A stretch of DNA of 64,000 nucleotides from Blastopirellula marina (GCA_020721965.1 DYLS01000006.1:8387-72386); one strand, 5' to 3'. Shown: positions 37,818 to 47,805, counted from the first letter of the stretch. Notes: generated from the sequence alone by a model not told the origin. Translations and numbers: made by a program.

Positions 37818-40800
37818 ATGCGGTGCACATTCGCAGCCAGCGCGTGTGGGTGCTGGATCGCCCTGGTATTTCTAGGCCAGTTAGGCTACTCCGATACCGA
37901 TCTGCGATCATCAAATCAGGTACTAGCGAACTTTCGTTCGCCGCCGCGAGAGTTCAGTACCGGGCCGCTTTGGGTGTGGAACGACATGCTTAGCGACGAT
38001 CAAATCGTCTCCACGCTCGAGGATCTGGCGGCGCAAGATGTTAAACAGGTCTTCGTGCATCCCCGGCCCGGCCTCATGACTCCCTACCTTTCCCCGGAAT
38101 GGTTCCGCCTTTGGAGGTTAGCGCTCGATACGGCGGAACGCCTGGATATGAATGTGTGGATTTACGACGAGAATTCTTATCCCTCGGGATTCGCAGGCGG
38201 TTGGGTCCCGGAAGTCATGCCGGAGTCGCGAGGTCAAGGGCTGAAGTGGGTAGAGGTCGGTGATCCCCAAAAAATCCCGCGTGAGGTGGTCACCGTGCAC
38301 CGGCTCGTGGAGGGACGCCCTGAGGACGTGACTGCGAACTTCAAGGCAGGACAAGCCTTGCACAAAGGACGGTACCTCGCGACCGTCGTGGTGTACGCCG
38401 ACACCACGCCGTGGTTTGGAAACCGCTTCTACGTAGACTTGCTGCGTCCTGGGGTGACGCAGAAGTTTTTGGAAATCACGCTGGAAGCCTATCATCGCCA
38501 ATTCGGCAACCAGTTCGGCAAGCGGATACCAGGGTCATTCACCGATGAGCCGCGATTGCTGAGCGCAGGCGACTTGACCTGGACGCCGGACTTGGCAGCC
38601 GAGTTCGAACGCCGAAGGGGATACGATTTGATGGCCACGCTTCCCAGCCTGCGATATCCGGTGGGAAACTGGGAAAAAGTTCGGCACGACTATTATCGGC
38701 TGCTGCTGGAATTGTTCATCGAACGCTGGTCTCAGCCATATTATCAGTGGTGCGAAGATCATGGCCTGGAGTTTACAGGCCATTACTGGGAACATGAGTG
38801 GCCGAATTGCCGATTGGTTCCAGATAACATGGCGATGTACGCTTGGCATCAGCGTCCTGCCATCGATTGCCTGATGAATCAATTCGCAGAGCATACCCAT
38901 GCCCAATTTGGCAACATCCGCGCTGTGCGGGAACTGGCTAGCATCGCCGATCAACTGGGCCGACGTCGAACGCTGTGCGAACTCTATGGGGCCGGCGGTT
39001 GGGACCTGCGACTCGAGGACATGAAACGGATCGCGGACTGGCTCGGAGTACTGGGTGTCAACACCTTCGACCAGCACCTCTCGTACATCACAATTCGCGG
39101 CGCCCGGAAGATGGATCATCCGCAATCGTTTTCGTATCACGCCTCGTGGTGGCAGGACTACCACGTGCTTGCCCGATATATGGCCCGTTTGTCCCTGCTA
39201 CTCTCGGCCGGAGAGCGACGCCACGAAATCCTCGTATTGGAACCGACGACCACAGCCTGGCTATACCAGGGCGACCCCACTACGGCCGACAAACTGCGCC
39301 AATTGGGTGATCGATTCTTCGACTTTATCAAGACCCTGGAATACGACCAGGTGGAATACGACCTCGGCTGCGAGGACGTCATCGGTCGCCACGGCACGGT
39401 TCAAGGCAGCGTCCTGCGAATCGGCCAGCGATCTTATCATACCGTTGTCATTCCGCCTCTGTGCCGTAATCTCGAAGCAAAAACCCTGGCGATTCTCCAT
39501 GCCTTTTTGAAAGAAGGCGGAACGGTATTGTGTTGCGGCGACGTCCCGGAGCTTGTGGACGGATCGCCGTCATCGAAGGTCGCTGAGTTGGCATCACTGC
39601 CCGGCTGGATCCAAACGTCGCCCACCGAGCTTTCCGCTCAGCTTCTAAAACGGCACGACCCGTCGGTAAAAATCGCTTGGTCGGAGCCGCGACAAGGCAT
39701 TCTATTGCATCAAAGGCGCCACCTCGACGATGGGGACATTCTGTTTCTGGTCAATACGTCTCTGGATCAATCGGCGTCGGGGAGCGTGCACACAACTTAT
39801 CATGCGATCCAGCAGTGGGACCTGGAAACGGGTGAGGCTTTGCCCTTCCCGTTCCGCGCAAACCCGGCAGGGAGTGAGTGCGAGTTCAGCTTAGCCCCGG
39901 GGGGAAGCTTGGTATTATTCTTGGGTGCCGAAGAACTTCCCAGTCAACCGGCCAGTCGATGGAAGGAGCACCGTGTTGCAATCGGTCAAGATTTGCAAAT
40001 CCGCCGCTTACAACCGAACGTTCTGACCTTGGACTACATGGACGTGACGGTAGGCGACGAAACTCGAAAGTCGACCTACTTCTTTCAGGCGTGTGACTGG
40101 GTATTCAAGAAGCATGGCCTGCCAGGCAATCCCTGGCATCATGCCGTTCAGTTCCGCGACGAGTTGATCACTCGGCAATTTCCCGCCGGCAGCGGTTTCA
40201 CTTTGGCGTACCGATTTGTCATCCGCGAACAGGTACCCGAGTCGTTGTGGATCGTGGTCGAACGGGGAGATCTCTACAAAATTGCGTGCAACGGGCAGCC
40301 AATGGTCGTGGGTAACGATTGGTGGCTGGATCGGGCGTTTCACAAAATCGACATCCGCAGTGCCGTGAGAGTCGGAGAAAATGTGGTGACGCTTTCCGCC
40401 TCGCCGATGACCATGTGGCACGAGCCCGCCCCCGCCTATCTGTTAGGTGAATTTTCTTTGGCTCCGGCGGATAGCGGGTTCGAGATCATCGCGCCGCGGG
40501 AGTTACGACTGGACGACGCGCAGCATCTGGGCCACGATACGCAGCCGAACGGGACGATGTGGCTCTCCAGCGGTATCGGTTTTCGCCCCAACTCCAGCGA
40601 TGACCCTTCGCCGTGGCTGATTTTCGACCTGGGGCGGCCCGTCCATCTCCGCCGCGTCACGATTTGGAACTACAACGAGGTCAACTTGACGCAACGTGGC
40701 GTCAAGGATTTCGAGCTTCTGGCACTGGATCACGGCGATCCAAATTCGGCAGGACACTCCTTGGGCCAATTCTCACTGGCTCAGGCTACCAGCGGCAAAA

Positions 40801-41504
40801 CTGGGCCTTCCGCGCAACCAGCATTCCCGCAAACCATTCCGATAGTCGCAGATGGAGTTCGGTTTTTGAAACTTATGGTTCGTTCCAATCATGCGGGCGT
40901 CGTTTATCCGGCATCATCGCAAGCTCCCGACAACGCCTTTGTAGGATTGGCCGAAATTCGCTTTTATGAGGCCGACGACGAAGAGCAACGCGAGGTGAGC
41001 GGGGCGACGGTCGCCGCGGCCTCCAGCGAACTAGCCGAAGGATTCCAACGCTTAGCTGGACACGTCGTAGATGGCTCAGGGCTTGTAACCGGATGGAACG
41101 TCCAGGGCTGCCCGTTTTATTCGGGCGATGTGTCGTACAAGTCACGGATCACGGTTTCGGATCTGGCGTCTGAGGAGTACTATTTGCGTTTGAATCGTTG
41201 GAACGGAGCGGTCGCCAAGGTACGCGTGAACGGCGCCCTAGTGGGATACATGTACCATCAACCATGGGAATGCCGCTTAACACCCGCCCTGAAGAATGGG
41301 GAAAATACCATCGAGGTGGTGGTGACCGGCACGCCCAAAAACCTGCTGGGACCGCACCATGCTGGTGCCATGCGAGGCTCCGCCTGGCCGCAGGCCTTTG
41401 CCCGGGGGCCAGACGAGGGGCCTCCACTCGGCGCTGCCTACGATACCATCCCGTACGGACTCTTCGACCCGTTCGAAGTCGTAGTACGGACCCCAGAAAA
41501 ATAA
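37818..41504 (+). CDS. Secreted GH106-like glycoside hydrolase
   Basis: The 1228-residue protein has a signal peptide (CWIALVFLGQLG) and a family-106-like (alpha-L-rhamnosidase) opening: GPLWVWNDMLSDDQI, VFVHPRPGLMTPYLSPEW and WIYDENSYPSGFAGG, then FTDEPRLL and FTGHYWEHEWPNC, which offer acidic catalytic candidates. A C-terminal discoidin-like segment (WLIFDLGRPVHLRRVTIWN) and a jelly-roll-like end follow. Cleavage of rhamnose or a related deoxysugar from plant or algal polysaccharide outside the cytoplasm is the likely role (family inference). The ATG has an ideal GAGGAGGG 7 nt upstream. It stands alone, with no transporter or SusC/D-like partner. Confidence 0.65.
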   Translation: MRCTFAASACGCWIALVFLGQLGYSDTDLRSSNQVLANFRSPPREFSTGPLWVWNDMLSDDQIVSTLEDLAAQDVKQVFVHPRPGLMTPYLSPEWFRLWRLALDTAERLDMNVWIYDENSYPSGFAGGWVPEVMPESRGQGLKWVEVGDPQKIPREVVTVHRLVEGRPEDVTANFKAGQALHKGRYLATVVVYADTTPWFGNRFYVDLLRPGVTQKFLEITLEAYHRQFGNQFGKRIPGSFTDEPRLLSAGDLTWTPDLAAEFERRRGYDLMATLPSLRYPVGNWEKVRHDYYRLLLELFIERWSQPYYQWCEDHGLEFTGHYWEHEWPNCRLVPDNMAMYAWHQRPAIDCLMNQFAEHTHAQFGNIRAVRELASIADQLGRRRTLCELYGAGGWDLRLEDMKRIADWLGVLGVNTFDQHLSYITIRGARKMDHPQSFSYHASWWQDYHVLARYMARLSLLLSAGERRHEILVLEPTTTAWLYQGDPTTADKLRQLGDRFFDFIKTLEYDQVEYDLGCEDVIGRHGTVQGSVLRIGQRSYHTVVIPPLCRNLEAKTLAILHAFLKEGGTVLCCGDVPELVDGSPSSKVAELASLPGWIQTSPTELSAQLLKRHDPSVKIAWSEPRQGILLHQRRHLDDGDILFLVNTSLDQSASGSVHTTYHAIQQWDLETGEALPFPFRANPAGSECEFSLAPGGSLVLFLGAEELPSQPASRWKEHRVAIGQDLQIRRLQPNVLTLDYMDVTVGDETRKSTYFFQACDWVFKKHGLPGNPWHHAVQFRDELITRQFPAGSGFTLAYRFVIREQVPESLWIVVERGDLYKIACNGQPMVVGNDWWLDRAFHKIDIRSAVRVGENVVTLSASPMTMWHEPAPAYLLGEFSLAPADSGFEIIAPRELRLDDAQHLGHDTQPNGTMWLSSGIGFRPNSSDDPSPWLIFDLGRPVHLRRVTIWNYNEVNLTQRGVKDFELLALDHGDPNSAGHSLGQFSLAQATSGKTGPSAQPAFPQTIPIVADGVRFLKLMVRSNHAGVVYPASSQAPDNAFVGLAEIRFYEADDEEQREVSGATVAAASSELAEGFQRLAGHVVDGSGLVTGWNVQGCPFYSGDVSYKSRITVSDLASEEYYLRLNRWNGAVAKVRVNGALVGYMYHQPWECRLTPALKNGENTIEVVVTGTPKNLLGPHHAGAMRGSAWPQAFARGPDEGPPLGAAYDTIPYGLFDPFEVVVRTPEK

Positions 41505-41622
41505 GGTTGTTCTCGCTCCAGCCTCCGCGGTATCCGAAAAAGGGACATCCGAGTCGGGAGTTGAGTGGCTTGCGCGTTACCTTTGCGTCCAGCGATCCGA
41601 TAGCCGGATGCCGGGACCGCCA

Positions 41623-41734
41623 TACTCCAGCGCAATGTGCGCCTGATTGCATGATGTGCCCGCCATCGATTGCGGGGCGTTGGGGCGCATCATTATACGA
41701 TGTCGATCCCCGCAAACAACCCTGTGCTGTAGTA
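41623..41734 (+). repeat. M1 element copy E
   Basis: This 112-bp copy has left end TACTCCAGCGCAATG, core GATTGCATGATGTGCCC and right end TGTGCTGTAGTA. The rest of the 41505-41871 spacer shows nothing else. Confidence 0.7.
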
Positions 41735-41871
41735 CGTGTAGACAACCAGTGAAGAGCCGCACGGGTTTTGCCGGATTGCGATTCTTCCGCTGTCGCTGGA
41801 CGGCTTGTGCCAGGCACTGCCCTCGATTGCTGGTGCTGCAATGCACCCCCGCCCGCGCCTTTCGTGTGCAA

Positions 41872-42174
41872 TTAGGCGGCTGGCGGATCGGACTCCATGC
41901 GTGGATCGCCAGCTCCCCCCTTCCAACGCAGGGACTCACGATTCTGCTCGATAAAGTCTCGGATTTTCGTCGCAAACTCCATCAATCTGTACCACTGGTC
42001 GGCATACAGCGTCACCGGCATCCGTTGCAAGCCGTAAACGCTAACAGCCCCCTTCGGACTGATCTTGCAAATCAAAACTCCTTGCGATTCCGACAATTCC
42101 TTGAGCAGCTTGTCTGCCTCCTCGGGGTTCAGCTCGCCCGCGGCCACCTTGAAGAGAATCTCCTTTCGATCCAT
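41872..42174 (-). CDS. Small SHOCT-like protein
   Basis: The 100-residue protein begins with a short two-helix motif, ILFKVAAGELNPEEADKLLKEL, the pattern seen in SHOCT/LiaX-N-like oligomerisation segments. A beta-rich part follows (GVLICKISPKGAVSVYGL), then a helix. No membrane segment or enzyme motif. The start is supported by AAGGAG 8 nt upstream. The tail is Gly/Pro-rich and probably disordered. Role unknown; it may be a small regulatory or oligomerisation protein. Confidence 0.65.
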   Translation of the reverse strand: MDRKEILFKVAAGELNPEEADKLLKELSESQGVLICKISPKGAVSVYGLQRMPVTLYADQWYRLMEFATKIRDFIEQNRESLRWKGGAGDPRMESDPPAA

Positions 42175-42279
42175 TCCGACAACTCCTTGCGTCTAGGGTT
42201 GGAAGAAAAAAGTCGATGCCCGTAACCGCACGTATCGCTGCAATCCGGGTCATGGTCGGCACAGGCTCATCGCAAATAA

Positions 42280-42384
42280 TGCTACAACGCAAAGTCCGTG
42301 TGCCTGCATGATGCGCCCACCATACGCTGCAATACGTGGTTTCGCACCACCACAAGATGTTGAGAACAACCCAGCGCTGTAGCA
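42280..42384 (+). mobile_element. M1 element copy F, with ATAA duplication
   Basis: This 105-bp copy runs from TGCTACAACGC to GCGCTGTAGCA (11-bp inverted repeats, one mismatch), flanked by ATAA at 42276-42279 and 42385-42388. It is very similar to copy C. Confidence 0.85.
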
Positions 42385-42398
42385 ATAAGACTCGCTAG

Positions 42399-42512
42399 TA
42401 CCGCACCGTAAAGTCCGCCCAATTGTATGATGTACGCACGATTGATTGCGAGGCGTCATGTCCCGCCAGCACACAATATGTTGAGCCAAGGAAACGACGT
42501 TGCGCTGTAGTA
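42399..42512 (+). mobile_element. M1 element copy G, with CTAG duplication
   Basis: This 114-bp copy runs from TACCGCACCGTAAAG to TGCGCTGTAGTA, flanked on both sides by CTAG (42395-42398 and 42513-42516). It lies 14 bp after copy F in the same orientation. Confidence 0.85.
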
Positions 42513-42523
42513 CTAGAATCCCA

Positions 42524-42700
42524 AACCCTTCGTTTTGGTTTGCACTGGCAGAAGATACATGTCGGCCGTGATGTACAAAACAGAGCCATGGCCATGCATC
42601 GGCGTCAGCCCGGCAGGCCACGCTGTTTTGAAGCTGGGAAAGATGAGGTCGAACATGGCTCTTTCGCCTTTCCACAAACGACCACTATATTCGGAAGCTC
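42524..42700 (-). pseudogene. Possible 3' gene remnant
   Basis: The minus frame between a TGA near 42700 and a TAG at about 42525 reads a protein-like stretch: EYSGRLWKGERAMFDLIFPS, then HGHGSVLYITADMYLLPV. It has no start codon with a ribosome-binding site and I do not recognise it. It may be what is left of a gene, since mobile elements crowd this spacer. Confidence 0.3.
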
Positions 42701-42839
42701 ACGCACCGTGGTCGCGACCGCAGGGGGCCTATGGCGACGATGTGAAAATCATTATGGCCATTCCAGGGCCGCCCCATGCGCGATCGCACGAGTTGCGTTC
42801 CGGCCTGCGTTCCGGCAACCTTCTCCGATGATATGATAA

Positions 42840-43233
42840 GGTCTGACGTTACGCGCGACAACATTCCAATCGATCAGCAAAATATCTCCGACTTCCCCAC
42901 GCCCCCGTTTGTGGTCCCCAAAAGCTGGCCCTGCCCATCGATCATGTGCAGCTTACTTACCCGCTCGGGTCGTGTCTGCATACGCCAGCCGATAAACCAA
43001 ATTTCCTGGACGTATTTTTACGTAAATCATTACTGCGTAAAGACTTTCGGTTGATTTGTACTGCTTACCGTAGTCATGTAATGGTTTTTCGTAAGTTTTT
43101 GTCCTGTAATGAGTTGCGCGATTCGCCTTGTACTCAGAAAACAGTGAGAGAATCGGGGTGCTCAATTGACGTACATTATTTTCTCACAATCACTTGCAAT
43201 TAGCATCCCCCTAGTTCGCGGGGGGGGAAGTTT
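42840..43233. other. A+T-rich spacer
   Basis: The part from about 43000 to 43200 is clearly richer in A+T than its surroundings and repeats words such as TTTTTACGTAA, ACTGCGTAAAG and TTTTTCGTAAG. A 70-residue minus frame at 42953-43165 begins with TTG and lacks a ribosome-binding site, so I do not call it. No gene recognised. Confidence 0.4.
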
Positions 43234-43370
43234 GGTCGAAATGACAGCATCGCGAGTGGTTTTGCAGTGAGGAGAATCTCTGCAAAAGACTTCGCAAGAT
43301 TTCTCGCTTCGCTCGAAATGACAGCAGGACTAGCCGTTTTGCAGGGACGAGAAACCGCGTAAACGATTAC
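43234..43370 (+). repeat. M3 element copy c, right part only
   Basis: It aligns with the right half of the M3 family: GTCGAAATGACAGC, GTGGTTTTGCAGTGA, ACTTCGCAAGATTTCTCGC and the right end AAACGATTAC. The left half is missing. Confidence 0.65.
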
Positions 43371-43531
43371 GGGTGGAACAATGCGGAAAGGGTGGCGTTT
43401 TCACGAGCATTTGGCATACCCGCACTGCTCATAGCCGCCGATGGCTCAAGGGAACGGCAGGATGCTGCGGTCGACGCGGCGTGACGCCCCCATGTTCCGT
43501 GAACGGCCACCGACCGGCGGTGCGATGCCGA

Positions 43532-46234
43532 TTATCCATCGTCTGGGGCAGCATGAAATGGCTTTACCTGCACGTTCGAGCGTGTCAAAATCACCGCCAC
43601 GGCGCCATGACGCCTTGTTTCCAAGATTTTCGAGCCAACCGCCCGATATCCCTCCGAAACGTCCCGCGCCAAAGCTCGTCCGTTGCTCATCACCACGATA
43701 GGCGGCCGTACACGCCGTATCCAGGCTGGCGAATTCCCATTCCTGCTGCCATGATGCGGCGCCACCAGCACCGAGCACGCAAGATCCGAACGCCCGAGGA
43801 TGCGCTGCGTGCCGCGACCGTCCAGGTCTCCGGTTAACATGAGCGTGGAGTCCCCACACTGCACGCGGAGGACCAGGCTTTTGGCATTGTCTTCACCCTC
43901 GATCCAATTTTGGGGAGGATGCAGAACGGATAAATGAATCTCATCGGTCGGCCACGCCTCCCAATTTTCGGCTAGCGTTGCCAAAGGAACGTTTTTGGCG
44001 CGAATCGCTTCCAACAATTCGCGCACCAACGGTTCCGATGACCGTATCATGCTCGGTTCCAGGTAGATTTTGCCCACAGAAAAATAATCCAGCAGTCGCG
44101 GAACCGCACCATAATGGTCGAAATCGGCGTGGGAGATGATGATCGCGTCGATATGGGTGACCCCTCGATACCATAAATAGTTCGCCACGGTTTGAGCGGC
44201 CGTTCGATCCCCCAGCATCTTGCCGGCGTCGTACAGCAATATGCGGCCGCCCGGAAGATGAATCGCGATGGCCAGCCCATGACCTACCGACAGGACTGCA
44301 CATTCCACGGTCCCCCGCGACACACGCGGTACCGCAATCGCGTAGCCGAAAAGCAGGAGCGTCCATGCCAGGATCGCCGCTGAAATGGCATATCTTGCAG
44401 CGCGACGATACGGCACGAACACGAGTCCGGCACCGATCGCGTACAGGCCAATCAGCCACCAATCCGGCGGGCCGGGAGACCACAGCACCGCATACGGGAT
44501 ACCATCACCCACATCCACGATCGCGCGAATCAACCGCAGCGTGATATCGCATACACTGCCGCACAACCAACCCAACGGCCAACACCAAGGGCCGAGCAAC
44601 ATCAGCCCGAACCCGAAGGCAAGAACGACGGACAGCGGCGGCAGCAACAGCGGCGTCAAGATGATGCCCAACGGTGCAGCAACGTGAAAACGGGCCATCA
44701 CGAGGGGGGCCGTCACGGTCGCGAGCAGGCCGGAAATTGCGACGCTCTGCCCGATTGCACTTCCCGCCCTGATCAGAGCGCGCTGCCACCTTGGCCGGGC
44801 CTCGAAGATCACTCTAGCCAAGGGATCCTCCGGCCCTCTCGATGCGATTTTCCCCCCAAAGGCGACTAAGGTAGCAGCGATAAGAAACGATAGCTGGGGA
44901 CCGACTCGAAACAAATCGCTCGGATTGCAAATCAGCACAGCGAGGCCGGCGAACGCCAGGGAATTCCAGCCGGATGAACGCCGGAGAAGGGCCTTTCCGA
45001 GGAAGTAAATGGACAAAATAACCGCCGCACGAACGGTCGGTGGCTTTCCTCCGCTGATCATCAAATAGGTCAGTACTGACAACAAGGCCAAGATATAGAT
45101 GGCTCTCCCGCGAACCCCAATCCATCGCAGGACGACCAGCACCGTACCGGCAAAGATTCCAATGTGCAAACCAGAGATCGCCAGGAGGTGAATCGTTCCG
45201 GTCCGCAGCAGCCGCTCCGAAAACTCGTCGTCCACTTCCCGGCGAAAGCCCAACAGCAGGGCCTTTGCCAGCGCGGCTTGCGGTTGGGAAACAAACCGCT
45301 CGATGGCCTCCGCTGCCGAAATTCGGAGCATCGCCAGGAGCCGAGGGATTCCCAGAACCGTTCCCCTCTCTAACATCTCGACCCCAGCCGCCTGTGCATC
45401 GCGAAGCTCCACCAGCACGCGGTCCCCGCGACGGTAACTTCGCAAGTCGAATTGGCCCGGATTGTCGGGCCGCCGGGGGCTGGCAAGGTGGCCTGTGAGC
45501 CGTAGCCGGTCCCCTGGCAGCAGCCTGGGCAGGCTCCCCCGAACGTAAATCTCCAATGTCCCGGACGCAAAACGCCAGACGGTGCCGTCTCGGATGGATA
45601 CCGCTCGGCATCGCAAGATGGTCGTCGCCTGGTTTTGCCACGGCAGCACACGACGCAGCGACGGCTGAGCATGAAGACCGGGTGTCGCGATGACCTCTGG
45701 CACAGATTCCAGAGTGGCTTCCATGCAGATTGCGCTCACGTCATGGTCGCGGGCCGCGTCGAGCACCATATCTTGATGGCTTATTCCCCCACCTTCGGAG
45801 GGGCCGCCCGGCTGGGTATCCAAAGCTAGAGCATAGCGACCCAACTCATCCTGCGAAAAAACGCTGGTATGCCAATAATGAAGTGTCGCGCCGAGGAGCA
45901 CGACCGACAGAAACAACGCGAACCTCGACAGCCCCACACTCCTACGAACGCATAGATAAGCCCATAAAATAAGAAGCGCTACGCCGATCAGCGAGTAGAT
46001 AATGAGGCGTTCGCCGTGCCGCAAAACAGAGAAGTTAGTGAAAATGGTCGGCCCGAAGAAAGCGTCAATCGCAATCCCACACGCCAACGCAGCCAAAGCG
46101 GGAACGAGCGGCTGGTTCCAAGGGGATGGAGTCGCCCGATGTCCTGGATAGGAGAGCGATCGTGGGCGTGGTTGGTACGCCCGCTGCGCCGTCGATTCGA
46201 TACTATTCGTCCTTGGACCGATCACGCTCCCCAT
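43532..46234 (-). CDS. comEC: ComEC/Rec2 competence channel protein
   Basis: ComEC carries transforming DNA across the inner membrane. The 900-residue protein has two N-terminal membrane segments, a DUF4131/OB-like segment (LLPGDRLRLTGHLASPRRPDNPGQFD) and the multi-helix competence domain with GTIHLLAISGLHIGIFAG, a family hallmark. The C-terminal metallo-beta-lactamase-like domain has SHADFDHYGAV, TGDLDG and APHHGSRNGNS. All three parts are intact, so it should be functional. No comEA or pilus genes are nearby. It is divergent from rplM. Confidence 0.92.
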   Translation of the reverse strand: MGSVIGPRTNSIESTAQRAYQPRPRSLSYPGHRATPSPWNQPLVPALAALACGIAIDAFFGPTIFTNFSVLRHGERLIIYSLIGVALLILWAYLCVRRSVGLSRFALFLSVVLLGATLHYWHTSVFSQDELGRYALALDTQPGGPSEGGGISHQDMVLDAARDHDVSAICMEATLESVPEVIATPGLHAQPSLRRVLPWQNQATTILRCRAVSIRDGTVWRFASGTLEIYVRGSLPRLLPGDRLRLTGHLASPRRPDNPGQFDLRSYRRGDRVLVELRDAQAAGVEMLERGTVLGIPRLLAMLRISAAEAIERFVSQPQAALAKALLLGFRREVDDEFSERLLRTGTIHLLAISGLHIGIFAGTVLVVLRWIGVRGRAIYILALLSVLTYLMISGGKPPTVRAAVILSIYFLGKALLRRSSGWNSLAFAGLAVLICNPSDLFRVGPQLSFLIAATLVAFGGKIASRGPEDPLARVIFEARPRWQRALIRAGSAIGQSVAISGLLATVTAPLVMARFHVAAPLGIILTPLLLPPLSVVLAFGFGLMLLGPWCWPLGWLCGSVCDITLRLIRAIVDVGDGIPYAVLWSPGPPDWWLIGLYAIGAGLVFVPYRRAARYAISAAILAWTLLLFGYAIAVPRVSRGTVECAVLSVGHGLAIAIHLPGGRILLYDAGKMLGDRTAAQTVANYLWYRGVTHIDAIIISHADFDHYGAVPRLLDYFSVGKIYLEPSMIRSSEPLVRELLEAIRAKNVPLATLAENWEAWPTDEIHLSVLHPPQNWIEGEDNAKSLVLRVQCGDSTLMLTGDLDGRGTQRILGRSDLACSVLVAPHHGSRNGNSPAWIRRVRPPIVVMSNGRALARDVSEGYRAVGSKILETRRHGAVAVILTRSNVQVKPFHAAPDDG

Positions 46235-46407
46235 GCCCCACTTGTGTTTCAGTGCGTAGTTCTATAAATTGGTATTTTCGCTTTAGACTGCGGCTCGGTG
46301 TGTCCGTGAATGCCACGCTAACGCTGGGAATGCGCGGCATTCGCATGTAAGTTTATCGTTCCCCTGCTCTCGGACCAATAACTTGCCGACAAAGGCGAGC
46401 GACTCCC

Positions 46408-46905
46408 ATGAAAAGAAAACTGGCCCTTGCGAAGACCTTTCTCGCCAAACCCGCCGCCGTGCGGAGAAAGTGGTTCGTGGTTGATGCCGAAGGTAAAGTG
46501 GTTGGTCGCTTGGCCTCCGATATCGCCATGATCTTGATGGGAAAACATCGGCCAACCTACACCCCCCACGTAGATACTGGGGATTTCGTCATCGTTACGA
46601 ATGTCGAAAAAATCGTCTTCACTGGGAAAAAGTGGCAGCAGAAGCGATACACCTGGTACACGGGTTACCCCGGGCTGCGTTCCGAGACCGCCCAGGAGCG
46701 TCGTGAAAAGGATCCAGCCGCGATTTTAACAGAGGCTGTTCGACGCATGTTACCCAAGAACCGGTTGGCCCGCAAGATGCTGAGTAAGCTCAAGGTCTAT
46801 GCTGGTCCCGAACACCCCCATCAGGCTCAGCAACCAGAGCCGTTGGAGCTCGGGCGAAAACGAACTGGAACTTTTGGACGGCCGATCATTGGAAGAGATT
46901 CCTAA
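46408..46905 (+). CDS. rplM: Large ribosomal subunit protein uL13
   Basis: The 165-residue protein has the uL13 core [39 protein letters not shown], the [16 protein letters not shown] loop and [34 protein letters not shown]. The C-terminal extension ([14 protein letters not shown]) goes beyond the E. coli length of 142. It is paired with rpsI as usual, but the spacer is unusually long (377 bp). Confidence 0.96.
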   Translation: MKRKLALAKTFLAKPAAVRRKWFVVDAEGKVVGRLASDIAMILMGKHRPTYTPHVDTGDFVIVTNVEKIVFTGKKWQQKRYTWYTGYPGLRSETAQERREKDPAAILTEAVRRMLPKNRLARKMLSKLKVYAGPEHPHQAQQPEPLELGRKRTGTFGRPIIGRDS

Positions 46906-47282
46906 CCATAGAAAAAGATTCCTAGACATACGCTAGGTTAGATCAGTGTCTCGGTTGGCTGGTGAGCAGGCAAAGACCCAAAAGGACACGCGGCGGCCCG
47001 ATTGAATCTAAACTGGTCTAGCTGCTATGGGCGGGCTTCGTAAAACAGTCCACTTGTGGCACGAACGGACGCCAAAAAACTTCGTGTCCTTCGTGGATGT
47101 ATCGGGCGTTCGTAAAGGCATCAGGCGATAATTGCGGCACCGAGGGCAAGCTCGAATGAAGATGCTCCCAGGTTGTGTTAGCGTTCCAAAGTCTCTAAAA
47201 CAGATTTCTACATCACAGGCTTGGGTTTTACGGCAATGGGAGCGCGTAACGCTCAAGTCGGTACTAAGGGTGACAAGGCAGC
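46906..47282. other. Long rplM-rpsI spacer
   Basis: These two genes are normally almost adjacent. The spacer holds a weak hairpin CCTAG/CTAGG at 46932-46948 and the words TTCGTGTCCTTCGTGG at 47083-47098. I see no gene, and no match to M1-M4. AAGG before 47283 is the rpsI ribosome-binding site. Confidence 0.5.
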
Positions 47283-47702
47283 ATGGCATCGAAGTTGATT
47301 CCAGGTAGCGGTGCGAGCGATTTCGTGGGCACCGGGCGACGGAAAGCCACAGTGGTGGCGAGGGTTCGCGTTTGCCCCGGACAGGGGAAGATCGTCATCA
47401 ATGATCGGAGTTTCGAAGAGTATTTCCCTGTGGAGCTGAACCGGCACGCCGTGATCCGCCCTCTGGATGTGATCGGCCGCCGCGACCAGTACGATGTGAT
47501 CGTGCGTGTCCAAGGTGGAGGAATCTCCGGGCAGGCAGATGCCATCGGCTTGGGCATCGCCCGCGCCTTGGCTAAGCTGGATGCAGAGCTGACCAAGCCA
47601 CTGCGGGATGCAGGGCTTTTAACCTTTGATGCGAGAAAGAAGGAGCGTAAAAAGTACGGCCTTCGCGGCGCCCGGCGTGGAACGCAGTTTTCGAAACGAT
47701 AG
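47283..47702 (+). CDS. rpsI: Small ribosomal subunit protein uS9
   Basis: The 139-residue protein has GTGRRKATVVARVRVCPG, the GGGISGQADAIGLGIARAL segment and the basic tail KKERKKYGLRGARRGTQFSKR, whose final SKR contacts the P-site tRNA. Full length. It is followed by a strong terminator. Confidence 0.96.
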   Translation: MASKLIPGSGASDFVGTGRRKATVVARVRVCPGQGKIVINDRSFEEYFPVELNRHAVIRPLDVIGRRDQYDVIVRVQGGGISGQADAIGLGIARALAKLDAELTKPLRDAGLLTFDARKKERKKYGLRGARRGTQFSKR

Positions 47703-47805
47703 GTTCCTTGCCCAGTACGGTCATTGGATTCCTGTGGATTGCGCCGTGATAATGTCGCGGTTCCCATTAAACAAGGACACTATTTCAGGCAACCACCTCC
47801 TTCAC

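Noticed and set aside
42953-43165. A 70-residue minus frame in the A+T-rich spacer
   Set aside because: TTG start without a Shine-Dalgarno sequence; composition looks non-coding.
44814-45641. A 275-residue minus frame inside comEC
   Set aside because: It overlaps the comEC competence domain in another frame and has no motif.
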